Shown here: positions 1 through 5,927 of the stretch, in pieces
How the letters are laid out: every line of letters begins with the position of its first letter
How positions within the stretch are numbered: the first letter of the stretch is position 1
Assembly: GCA_015655565.1 (NCBI GenBank)
Contig: JAATEU010000085.1
Location: 1 to 7,156 of the forward strand
Length of the DNA: 7,156 nt
From: Clostridiales bacterium
Lineage (GTDB): Bacteria; Bacillota; Clostridia; Lachnospirales; Lachnospiraceae
Direction of reading: 5' to 3'
Program-made: the position numbers and the translations under genes
Notes under the pieces: generated by a model
Told to the model about the DNA's origin: nothing
Seen by the model: only the letters and a program-made list of their open reading frames with translations
The model's database searches: none

Positions 1-738
1 AAGTTCCTGTTTGCTACGCCGGATGCCTGGGTCATCACACGGAACACAATTTTCTATAACATGGCATTTATTATTATCAATACGGTTGTGGGCATTATGT
101 TCGCTATTTTCATCTGTGATACGATAAATAAAAAGTTGCAGAAATTGTATCAGAGTGCGATTCTTTTTCCATTCCTGATGTCAGCTGTCATACTTAGCTA
201 CATTGTATACGCTTTCTTAAGCCAGAGCACCGGTATCGTGAATAATACCATTATTCCAACATTAGGGCTGGATACGGTTAACTGGTATTCAGAAGCGAAA
301 TACTGGCCGTTCATTCTGATTTTTGTAAATACATGGAAAGGCATTGGATATGGATGTCTTATCTTTATTTCAAGCATTAACGGCATTGATCCAACGTTTT
401 ATGAAGCAGCAAAATTGGATGGAGCCACGAAGTGGCAGCAGATACGGAATATTACGCTTCCGTCCCTGACTCCGACTGTTATAACGCTGACCTTGATGAG
501 TGTTGGACGAATCTTCTATTCCGACTTTGGCCTGTTCTATCAGGTGCCGCGTAACTCAGGTATGATTTATCCTACCACGAATGTTATTGATACTTATGTA
601 TATCGCGGCCTGATGGAGCAGTCAAATGTAGGTATGTCGGCGGCAGCAGGCTTCTATCAGTCCATTGTCGGTTTCGCCCTTGTATTGGCTGCTAACCTGA
701 TCGTGAGAAAATTCAGCAAAGAGAATGCATTATTCTAG
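1..738 (+). CDS. LplB-type sugar ABC transporter permease (5' end outside window)
   Basis: Integral-membrane subunit of a carbohydrate ABC importer; with its partner permease it forms the channel through the cytoplasmic membrane. The reading frame is open from base 1, so the start lies upstream; an internal ATG at 61 has no ribosome binding site and is not the start. 245 residues are visible; LplB-type permeases are usually about 300, so roughly 50-70 are missing. About five hydrophobic segments can be seen, the last near the C-terminus. The EAA loop that docks onto the ATPase is clear at 403-462 (EAAKLDGA at its start, then I-x-LP at its end), which is diagnostic for the binding-protein-dependent permease family. 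The stop is 10 bases before the start of the second permease, so the two are co-transcribed. The substrate cannot be read from the sequence; LplB-like permeases serve oligosaccharides and glycosides. Confidence 0.93.
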   Translation, partial: KFLFATPDAWVITRNTIFYNMAFIIINTVVGIMFAIFICDTINKKLQKLYQSAILFPFLMSAVILSYIVYAFLSQSTGIVNNTIIPTLGLDTVNWYSEAKYWPFILIFVNTWKGIGYGCLIFISSINGIDPTFYEAAKLDGATKWQQIRNITLPSLTPTVITLTLMSVGRIFYSDFGLFYQVPRNSGMIYPTTNVIDTYVYRGLMEQSNVGMSAAAGFYQSIVGFALVLAANLIVRKFSKENALF

Positions 739-748
739 GGAGGTAGCT

Positions 749-1639
749 ATGAGAGAAAAATCTTTTTCAAAATTTCAGATTTTAGCGAATGTAGTGATGA
801 TTATATGGACAATTATTATTATCCTGCCATTTTTATTACTGTCCATGTCATCCATTACAGATGAAAATACCCTGGTAGCGAATGGTTATTCCTTCTTCCC
901 GGAAACATTTTCTCTGGCAGCATATTCATATATCATTAATTCGGGAGTAAAGATTTTAAAAGCATATGGCGTCAGTATTTTTGTGACGTTGATTGGAACG
1001 GCTATCAATGTTTTGTTGTCTGCGTTGATGGCGTATCCATTGTCTATAAGGAGGCTTCCGGGCAGGCAGTTTCTTAATTTCTTTGTGTTTTTCACGATGC
1101 TGTTTAATGGCGGTATCGTACCGTCATACCTGATGTGGACAGGCATATTCCATATTAAGGATACCATTTGGGCGCAACTGCTGCCGAATTTTCTGTTAAG
1201 TGCGTGGAATGTCATGATGATTCGTACCTATTTCACAACGAGCATTCCAGACAGTCTTTATGAGGCGGCAGAAATCGACGGTGCTTCCCAGGTGAAGATT
1301 TTCTCCAACATTGTCATTCCGCTTGGCAAGCCGATTCTGGTAACCATGGGAACCTTTGCGGGACTGTCTTACTGGAATGACTGGACAAATGGTCTTTACT
1401 ATATTGTTAAGAATAAAAATCTTTATAACGTTCAGAACCTTTTGAATCAAATGGTGAACAACATCCAGTACCTGGCGACAAGCTCTAACTCCAACGTAAC
1501 ATCAGCAGCGTCAAGCATTCCGTCAACTGCAATCCAGATGGCAATTGCGTTCGTGGCCATTCTGCCGATTATGCTAATCTTCCCGACTTTCCAGAAGTAT
1601 TATTCGAAAGGGCTTACTTTGGGCGGTGTAAAGGGCTGA
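749..1639 (+). CDS. LplC/YtcP-type sugar ABC transporter permease
   Basis: Second membrane subunit of the carbohydrate importer, 296 residues, a normal full length. The start at 749 is chosen because AGGGAGG at 737-743 lies 5 bases before it; an in-frame ATG at 725 overlaps the upstream gene and has no ribosome binding site. Six hydrophobic segments are visible, near residues 11-31, 73-95, 108-128, 140-158, 195-215 and 258-280. The EAA loop begins at Glu172 (EAAEIDGASQ, ending I-x-IP). The C-terminus FQKYYSKGLTLGGVKG is typical of the LplC/YtcP subfamily, which has a conserved KG-(x)4-G-x-VKG ending. Its ribosome binding site overlaps the stop codon of the first permease, implying coupled translation. 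No ATPase gene is in the window; systems of this type usually share an MsmX/MsmK-like ATPase encoded elsewhere (family knowledge). Confidence 0.95.
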   Translation: MREKSFSKFQILANVVMIIWTIIIILPFLLLSMSSITDENTLVANGYSFFPETFSLAAYSYIINSGVKILKAYGVSIFVTLIGTAINVLLSALMAYPLSIRRLPGRQFLNFFVFFTMLFNGGIVPSYLMWTGIFHIKDTIWAQLLPNFLLSAWNVMMIRTYFTTSIPDSLYEAAEIDGASQVKIFSNIVIPLGKPILVTMGTFAGLSYWNDWTNGLYYIVKNKNLYNVQNLLNQMVNNIQYLATSSNSNVTSAASSIPSTAIQMAIAFVAILPIMLIFPTFQKYYSKGLTLGGVKG

Positions 1640-1659
1640 CGCCAAAAATGACAATGCTT

Positions 1660-1681
1660 TTTATTTGCATTTTCAAATAAA
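1660..1681 (+). other. AU-rich hairpin between permease and binding-protein genes
   Basis: A perfect 8-bp inverted repeat, TTTATTTG / CAAATAAA, encloses the 6-base loop CATTTT. It lies in the 62-base gap between the second permease and the binding-protein gene, just before the ribosome binding site. It has a single G-C pair and no T tract, so it is not a terminator. Hairpins here sometimes stabilise or delimit the binding-protein mRNA, which is needed in excess over the permeases. That role is inference, and the repeat could be chance in AT-rich DNA. Confidence 0.35.
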
Positions 1682-1701
1682 CATTTTAAGGAGGTCAAAT
1701 T

Positions 1702-3357
1702 ATGAAGAAAAGAATTGTATCATTATTGCTTGCCGCAACTATGGTAGTGACCATGTTAGCAGCCTGCGGCACCAGTTCCGGCAGCACGGACGACAGCTCG
1801 GGCGGTAGTTCCGGTTCCTCTGAAGTATCCGGTACGGAAACGGCATCACCGGACAGCGGGGATTCATCCGTTACCACTACTTCTTCCGGTGAGTACAGCG
1901 AGGAGAATCCGTATCATCTGGTATTTGCTTATGTTGAGTTTTATGAGCAGGATGACAGCGCGCGTAAAGCTGTTCAGGAAGCCATCAATGAAAATATGAT
2001 TCCGGAATATCACATTGAGGTAGAATTGCTTCCGTTAGAGTATTCTGAGTATCAATCCACGATTCAACTGATGTTATCCGGCGGCGATGAGCTGGACGTT
2101 ATGCCTGTTTACTATACGGATGCTTCCAGCTGGATTAGCATGGGCGGTGTCTATGATATGACTGATCTGATGAATACCGGTGAAGGACAGGCTATTAAAG
2201 ATGCACTGGGCGAAGAGAATGCATACGTAGGAACCATGAATGGTGTTCTTTATGGTTTCCCGGCAAATAAAGAGTCTGTTGAATTGGGCGGTCTATGTAT
2301 GAGAGCTGATATCTGCGATGAATTGGGAATCACGGAGGAATACGGCTTAGCGGCAAATAAGGATGAGTATGATGGAACTTATTATGACTGGTCGGTTGCA
2401 GAGGAAATCTTCGCAAAAGTGAAGGAAGCGTATCCGAACATGACTCCATTGTATATGTTTAACACCGACCAGTTAGTACGCTTCAAATTCTTTGATGAAT
2501 TGGTGGATGGATTTGGTGTACTGGATTGGGAAGCTGATCGTAATTCCACAACTGTTGTGAATAAGTACGAGACAGATACATATAAAGAAGCAGTTACGAT
2601 GTTAGCTGACTGGTATGATAAAGGCTATATCTATAAAGATGCTGCTACGGATACGCAGGGTACCGCTACCATGATGAAAGCTGGCAATACCTTCAGCTAT
2701 CTGACTGCTATTAAGCCGGGCTTCCTTGCTGAAGCAGAGTCCGCAAACAGCTATGACTGCTATAGCATATACTTCGGTGATCATAAAGAAGGCGGTATTT
2801 CAACCACGAATGTGAGCTTTTTCAACACTGGTATTGCTACCAACAGCAGGGATCCGGAAATGGCATTCAAATTTGTCTCTGCGCTGTATTCTGATTCGGA
2901 GGTTATGAATCTGTGGCAGTATGGTATTGAAGGTGTAAACTATCAGGTACTGGATGATGGGACCGCATACTTCGCAGATGGTGAAGATGGTACTAATTAT
3001 GCTTATCATCAGAATACAGGCTGGTTCATGGGCAATCAGTTCATCAGCTATGTATGGAATGATGGTTCTAAGACAGCTGATTACTGGACTAAGTTACAGT
3101 CTCATAATGATTGGGCTGAATATTCACCGGCATTCGGATTTATGTGGGACAGTACCAACTATTCAACAGAAATTACGGCTTTGAAAAATGCATTTGAAAC
3201 CTATCGTGCGGCACTGGATACCGGCAGCGTTGGTTCTGCAAATGTTGAATCCACACTTAAGAAACTGAATGATGCACTGTATGCAGCAGGACTTCAAGAT
3301 GTTATAGATGCAAAACAGGAGCAGCTTGACAAGTGGTTTGCTGACAGAAATAATTAG
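1702..3357 (+). CDS. Extracellular solute-binding lipoprotein of the sugar ABC importer (LplA/YtcQ-like, DUF3502 C-terminus)
   Basis: Substrate-capture subunit of the importer, anchored by lipid to the outer face of the membrane; 551 residues, normal for the LplA/YtcQ group. AAGGAGG at 1688-1694 lies 7 bases before the ATG. The signal peptide (MKKR, then a hydrophobic run) ends in the lipobox LAAC with the lipid-carrying Cys at residue 22. A Ser/Gly/Thr/Asp-rich linker follows to about residue 65, then the two-lobed binding fold begins near ENPYHLVFAY. The GIEG-x-NY motif near residues 408-413 and the segment after it, including FGFMWDST and the helical tail ending in QLDKWFADRNN, match the DUF3502 region seen at the C-terminus of this group. 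It sits 62 bases after the permease gene and completes the operon. Ligand unknown; an oligosaccharide or glycoside is likely by family. Expression is probably shared with the permeases. Confidence 0.94.
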   Translation: MKKRIVSLLLAATMVVTMLAACGTSSGSTDDSSGGSSGSSEVSGTETASPDSGDSSVTTTSSGEYSEENPYHLVFAYVEFYEQDDSARKAVQEAINENMIPEYHIEVELLPLEYSEYQSTIQLMLSGGDELDVMPVYYTDASSWISMGGVYDMTDLMNTGEGQAIKDALGEENAYVGTMNGVLYGFPANKESVELGGLCMRADICDELGITEEYGLAANKDEYDGTYYDWSVAEEIFAKVKEAYPNMTPLYMFNTDQLVRFKFFDELVDGFGVLDWEADRNSTTVVNKYETDTYKEAVTMLADWYDKGYIYKDAATDTQGTATMMKAGNTFSYLTAIKPGFLAEAESANSYDCYSIYFGDHKEGGISTTNVSFFNTGIATNSRDPEMAFKFVSALYSDSEVMNLWQYGIEGVNYQVLDDGTAYFADGEDGTNYAYHQNTGWFMGNQFISYVWNDGSKTADYWTKLQSHNDWAEYSPAFGFMWDSTNYSTEITALKNAFETYRAALDTGSVGSANVESTLKKLNDALYAAGLQDVIDAKQEQLDKWFADRNN

Positions 3358-3370
3358 ATGGAACCAATTC

Positions 3371-3533
3371 TGCTCTTGAGAGAGAAGTGGTCTTTTATGT
3401 TGATATATAATTTTGATGTATCATATGAAAAAACCTACGGATGATGAGGTGTCCCATGGTGAGACATTATTTTGGCGAAAGTGGAAAATGTCGGCAAATG
3501 GAACCGCAGGGTATAATCAAAACTTTAAGAGCA
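3371..3533 (+). promoter_or_regulatory. Candidate structured RNA with a closing stem that competes with the terminator
   Basis: TGCTCTTGAG (3371-3380) can pair over 10 bp, two of them G-U, with TTTAAGAGCA (3524-3533). That closing stem uses the first seven bases of the downstream terminator's 5' arm, so the two cannot form together. Inside it, GTGG (3387-3390) pairs with CTAC (3435-3438) and continues, after a small internal loop, into an AU-rich hairpin (3393-3405 with 3419-3431, two bulges). A second hairpin pairs GACATT (3463-3468) with AATGTC (3487-3492), with an inner C-GAAA-G loop at 3476-3481. This is the layout of a riboswitch or attenuator. I do not recognise any known aptamer core, the pairings were found by eye, and the tannase-like gene starts 180 bases beyond the terminator. 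It may instead be a structured 3' untranslated region or a small RNA. Confidence 0.3.
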
Positions 3534-3559
3534 TGGATAACTGGAAACCATGCTCTTTT
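3527..3559 (+). terminator. Intrinsic terminator after the sugar transporter operon
   Basis: A perfect 10-bp stem, AAGAGCATGG (3527-3536) with CCATGCTCTT (3548-3557), encloses an 11-base loop and runs into a short T tract (TTTT at 3556-3559). It would end transcription coming from the binding-protein gene and separate that operon from the tannase-like gene. The T tract is short, so readthrough is possible. Its 5' arm can also pair with 3371-3377, which would block the terminator. Confidence 0.72.
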
Positions 3560-3600
3560 GCATATAAAAAAATTTAGGTTAGGATAAGAAAGGTGGCTGA

Positions 3601-3655
3601 TGAATTTGAGAGACATTTAGAAAGGCTCATAAACTCTAAAGTGTCTTTAAATTCA
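3601..3655. repeat. Long imperfect palindrome upstream of the tannase-like gene
   Basis: Left arm 3601-3621 and right arm 3635-3655 pair over about 20 positions: an outer TGAATTT / AAATTCA (7 bp), a central AGACA / TGTCT, and an inner TTTAGA / TCTAAA, with one bulge on each side and a 13-base loop. No T tract follows, so it is not a terminator. It lies about 28 bases upstream of the promoter candidate. It could be a DNA operator, or, if transcription starts further upstream, a leader hairpin. The role is unknown. Confidence 0.45.
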
Positions 3656-3682
3656 CACGAAGAACACATTTTATTGGTAATA

Positions 3683-3711
3683 TTAGTAAGTGCAATGCGC
3701 TTTAATATAAT
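3683..3711 (+). promoter_or_regulatory. Weak promoter candidate for the tannase-like gene
   Basis: TATAAT at 3706-3711 is a perfect -10 element. TTAGTA at 3683-3688 lies 17 bases upstream but matches the -35 consensus at only three of six positions. A start near 3718 would give a leader of about 22 bases containing the whole ribosome binding site, which is a workable geometry. The region is AT-rich, so chance matches to TATAAT are expected. A weak -35 would fit a promoter needing an activator. Confidence 0.35.
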
Positions 3712-3739
3712 TATACAAAATTTTTAAGGGGGGTAAAAA

Positions 3740-5575
3740 ATGAAATTATTTAAGAAAGTTTTATCTGTGATGTTGCTTACATCAATGGCTGTATCCCTTG
3801 GTGCTTGTGGGAGTTATTCAACTTCTTCAACTTTTTCCACAGAAGAGTCCGCCGGCACAGAGGATACAACTGGAGAGCTGTTAAGCGGCTACGATGAAGA
3901 CAAGGAAAGTCTGACTTTTAATAACAGTGCATGGAATTACGATGAGGGAAACGATGTTTATTGGCAGATTAGTGTTGGATATTGCTCCAACCCTGAAACC
4001 GCTGATTATGAAACCATGGGTATCTATGTTCCGGGAGCCTATATGAATGGTACTGCCAATAGTGACGGAACTTACACCTGTACAATCAATACTGAAATTG
4101 AAGTAAACGGTTACACTGCAGAAACTGCACCCATCGTATTTCCGGTAAACACTGCAGGTTACTCTGCACAGGCAGCTCCAACGTCTTACAGTTACGACGG
4201 CATTTCAAGCTATCATGAAGCAGGATTTATCTATGTATATGCCGGTATGCGTGGAAGAGATAATGGCTATGACGATAGCGGTAATCTGATTTATAGCGGC
4301 GGTGCGCCTTGGGGCGTGACTGACTTAAAGGCCGCAGTCCGTTATTACCGTTATAATCAAAGTGCTCTTCCCGGTGATACAGATAGTATTTTCACTTTCG
4401 GCCATAGCGGTGGTGGTGCACAGAGCTCTCTGATGGGTGCAACCGGTGACAGTGAACTTTACTATGATTACCTGATATCCATCGGTGCCGCCATGTACGA
4501 TGAAGACGGCAATTATATCAGTGATGCCATTTGCGGAGCAATGTGCTGGTGCCCGATTACAAGTTTAGATTACGCCGATGAAGCTTATGAATGGAATATG
4601 GGACAATTTTCTTCCGCTGGTACGCGTGCGGATGACACATGGACTTCTGCACTGTCTGATGATTTGGCGGAAGCTTTTGCAGTTTATATTAGTAAACTTG
4701 GACTTAAAGATGAAAATGGCACGGTTCTTACGCTTGACCAATCCCATGATGGAATCTACACATCGGGAACTTACTATGATTATCTTCTTACCGTAATTGA
4801 GGGTTCTTTAAATAAGTTCTTAAGCGATACGACATTCCCATATACGGAAACTTCCGGTCCTACGATGGGTGATGGCGGATTTGCCGGCGGCGGAAGCGCT
4901 CCAAGCGGTGATGCAAGCCAGTCTAGGGCAGTTTCCTCCACGACTTATGAAACGGTTCAGGATTATATTGATTCCTTAAATTCTGATGAAGAATGGGTGG
5001 AATATGATGCCGATACCAATACTGCTGAAATTGCCAGTATTGAAGCATTCGTGAACCATTGTAAGAGTGCCTCAAAGGATGTGGGTGCATTCGATGATTT
5101 AGACCGCAGCCAGGCGGAAAACAATCTCTTTGGAAACGACGAAAGTGATTCACTGCATTTTGATACTGTTATGGCAAATCTTTTAGCGCAAAATGAAGAT
5201 ACGTATTCCGCATATTCTGATTGGGATTCCTCTATTGTTGATGCATATACGAGTGATCTTCAGGCTGTTGATAAGTTGGATAACACTTCTGAGTACCGCC
5301 AGAATATGTACAATCCTATGTACTTCATAAGTGGCTATTATGATGGTTATGGTACCTCTACAGTGGCCGCTCATTGGAGAATCCATACCGGAATTAATCA
5401 GGGAGACACAGCTTTAACGGTTGAGACAAACCTGGCATTAGCGCTGGAACAATATTACGGCGTAAAAGATGTGAATTTTGAAACCGTTTGGGGACAGGGA
5501 CATACAACTGCTGAACGTACCGGCAACAGCACGGACAACTTCATTGAGTGGGTTAACGAGTGCGTGAGTCGGTAA
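3740..5575 (+). CDS. Secreted lipoprotein, bacterial tannase-like alpha/beta-hydrolase (probable esterase)
   Basis: A 611-residue surface-anchored esterase candidate. AAGGGGGG (3726-3733) lies 6 bases before the ATG. The signal peptide ends in the lipobox LGAC with Cys23, followed by a Ser/Thr/Glu-rich linker to about residue 55. The rest matches, by recall, Lactiplantibacillus plantarum tannase (469 residues): RGR at 171-173, PWGVTDLKAAVRYYRYNQ, the nucleophile motif GHSGG with Ser223, DYADEAYEW near 277-285, FDDLDxxxAENNLFG near 451-465, AHWRIHTG near 544-551, and the C-terminal VWGQGH with His588. Lys446 and Glu460 fall where the tannase gallate-binding Lys343 and Glu357 lie, with identical spacing, and Asp556 aligns with Asp421. 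The tannase catalytic Asp419 aligns with Gln554, so the third triad member is displaced or lost. A Gly/Ser-rich insertion (about 371-395) interrupts the lid region. Tannase activity itself is not assured; a related ester substrate is equally likely. It appears to be a single-gene unit with terminator-like hairpins on both sides. Confidence 0.82.
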   Translation: MKLFKKVLSVMLLTSMAVSLGACGSYSTSSTFSTEESAGTEDTTGELLSGYDEDKESLTFNNSAWNYDEGNDVYWQISVGYCSNPETADYETMGIYVPGAYMNGTANSDGTYTCTINTEIEVNGYTAETAPIVFPVNTAGYSAQAAPTSYSYDGISSYHEAGFIYVYAGMRGRDNGYDDSGNLIYSGGAPWGVTDLKAAVRYYRYNQSALPGDTDSIFTFGHSGGGAQSSLMGATGDSELYYDYLISIGAAMYDEDGNYISDAICGAMCWCPITSLDYADEAYEWNMGQFSSAGTRADDTWTSALSDDLAEAFAVYISKLGLKDENGTVLTLDQSHDGIYTSGTYYDYLLTVIEGSLNKFLSDTTFPYTETSGPTMGDGGFAGGGSAPSGDASQSRAVSSTTYETVQDYIDSLNSDEEWVEYDADTNTAEIASIEAFVNHCKSASKDVGAFDDLDRSQAENNLFGNDESDSLHFDTVMANLLAQNEDTYSAYSDWDSSIVDAYTSDLQAVDKLDNTSEYRQNMYNPMYFISGYYDGYGTSTVAAHWRIHTGINQGDTALTVETNLALALEQYYGVKDVNFETVWGQGHTTAERTGNSTDNFIEWVNECVSR

Positions 5576-5589
5576 ATGAATGATAGTAT

Positions 5590-5627
5590 CAGTATTGCTT
5601 TTCGAAGCATTGCATAAAGCGATACTG
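5590..5627 (+). other. Hairpin just after the tannase-like gene
   Basis: CAGTATTGCTTT (5590-5601) pairs with AAAGCGATACTG (5616-5627) over 12 positions, one of them G-T, with a 14-base loop. An alternative short fold, GCTT-TTCG-AAGC (5597-5608), would use the stable TTCG loop. It begins 14 bases after the stop codon but has no T tract, so it may protect the 3' end of the mRNA rather than end transcription. Confidence 0.4.
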
Positions 5628-5644
5628 TGTGTGAAAAACAGATG

Positions 5645-5694
5645 CTACCAAAAGGGCAGGTATTCCGTTGCTGGAAAACCTGCCCTTTTGGTAG
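5645..5694 (+). terminator. Strong hairpin terminator after the tannase-like gene, probably bidirectional
   Basis: A perfect 17-bp stem, CTACCAAAAGGGCAGGT (5645-5661) with ACCTGCCCTTTTGGTAG (5678-5694), continues after one A-A mismatch into TTCC / GGAA, closing on a 6-base loop. The GC core is flanked by AAAA on the left and TTTT on the right, so it can act as a terminator from either side. The T run pairs within the stem instead of trailing free, which is usual for bidirectional terminators. Confidence 0.75.
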
Positions 5695-5717
5695 TGCCAT
5701 GTATGTCAAATGTAAAT

Positions 5718-5769
5718 GTAAAAAGTGCCGGTACCCTTGATAGAAGTCAAATAGTGGCGGCACTTTTAC
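5718..5769 (+). terminator. Second bidirectional-type terminator hairpin
   Basis: AAAAGTGCCG (5721-5730) pairs perfectly with CGGCACTTTT (5758-5767); two further pairs, GT with AC, follow outside a single bulged A. The 27-base loop can form an inner TTGA / TCAA stem (5737-5740 with 5747-5750). The A tract, GC stem and T tract repeat the design of the hairpin 24 bases upstream, though the sequences differ. The long loop lowers confidence that it terminates efficiently. Confidence 0.5.
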
Positions 5770-5794
5770 GATTACCGGACTCCGGCCGGATTTT

Positions 5795-5822
5795 ATTCCC
5801 CTACTCTTTTGCAGCGGGGAAT
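5795..5822 (+). other. Small GC-cored hairpin
   Basis: ATTCCCC (5795-5801) pairs with GGGGAAT (5816-5822) around a 14-base loop; a T-rich but broken run follows (5823-5835). It may be a weak terminator or part of the hairpin cluster. Confidence 0.35.
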
Positions 5823-5883
5823 TATTGTTGTTCTTCACATAATTCAGAAATAGATTATTTTCAGTTATGCTATTGCAAATCCT

Positions 5884-5902
5884 TTGATAGTGGTGCTATC
5901 AA
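5884..5902. promoter_or_regulatory. Operator-like inverted repeat before the swivel-domain ORF
   Basis: TTGATAG (5884-5890) and CTATCAA (5896-5902) are perfect 7-bp inverted repeats around TGGTG. Its left arm contains TTGATA, five of six matches to a -35 element, and a perfect TATAAT lies at 5905-5910, but the spacer is only 15 bases and the predicted start (about 5917) would fall inside the ribosome binding site. It could be a repressor site, a short leader hairpin fed by a promoter further upstream (a weak TTCACA-N16-TATTTT lies at 5834-5861), or chance. Confidence 0.35.
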
Positions 5903-5927
5903 TCTATAATCTAAGGAGGGAATGCCT

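Larger units (their letters stand above)
3358..3739 (+). other. Gene-free stretch between transporter operon and tannase-like gene
   Basis: No convincing protein gene lies here in either direction. In order it holds a foldable RNA segment (3371-3533), a terminator hairpin (3527-3559), a long imperfect palindrome (3601-3655) with a six-codon ORF in its left arm, a weak promoter candidate (3683-3711), and the strong ribosome binding site AAGGGGGG (3726-3733) of the next gene. The 169 bases between the transporter stop codon and the terminator hairpin are longer than a plain 3' end needs. Confidence 0.7.
5576..5927 (+). other. Gene-free stretch rich in hairpins
   Basis: No supported gene lies here; open frames on both strands are built from hairpin arms and have no family signature. 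The stretch holds four hairpins (5590-5627, 5645-5694, 5718-5769, 5795-5822), then an AT-rich segment, an inverted repeat (5884-5902) and the AAGGAGGG ribosome binding site of the next ORF at 5913-5920. There is also a 15-base GC-rich spot at 5775-5790 containing the palindrome TCCGGCCGGA (5781-5790). Confidence 0.7.

Noticed and set aside
725..748. An upstream in-frame ATG for the second permease.
   Set aside because: No ribosome binding site precedes it, and the extra eight residues are not hydrophobic or family-like, while 749 has AGGGAGG at 5 bases.
3400..3429. Promoter TTGATA-N18-TATGAA within the region after the transporter operon.
   Set aside because: Both boxes are parts of the AU-rich hairpin at 3393-3431, the -10 match is weak, and the predicted start would fall inside the next stem. 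A small RNA starting here cannot be excluded, but it is not supported.
3499..3507. TGGAACCGC, which matches the core of the T-box consensus TGGNACCGC, upstream of a terminator.
   Set aside because: The flanking bases differ from the usual AGGG and final G, the terminator 5' arm is not complementary to it, no specifier stem is recognisable, and no amino-acid or aminoacyl-tRNA gene follows.
3443..3576. Short frames through the gene-free stretch that give plausible-looking peptides of about 45 residues.
   Set aside because: They lack a start codon with a ribosome binding site and overlap the hairpins, and no family is recognisable.
5455..5838. A 127-codon open frame on the - strand.
   Set aside because: It overlaps the 3' end of the tannase-like gene and runs through the terminator hairpins; the protein has no family features.
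5580..5909. A 109-codon open frame on the + strand after the tannase-like gene.
   Set aside because: It is built from hairpin arms, has no ribosome binding site and no recognisable domain.
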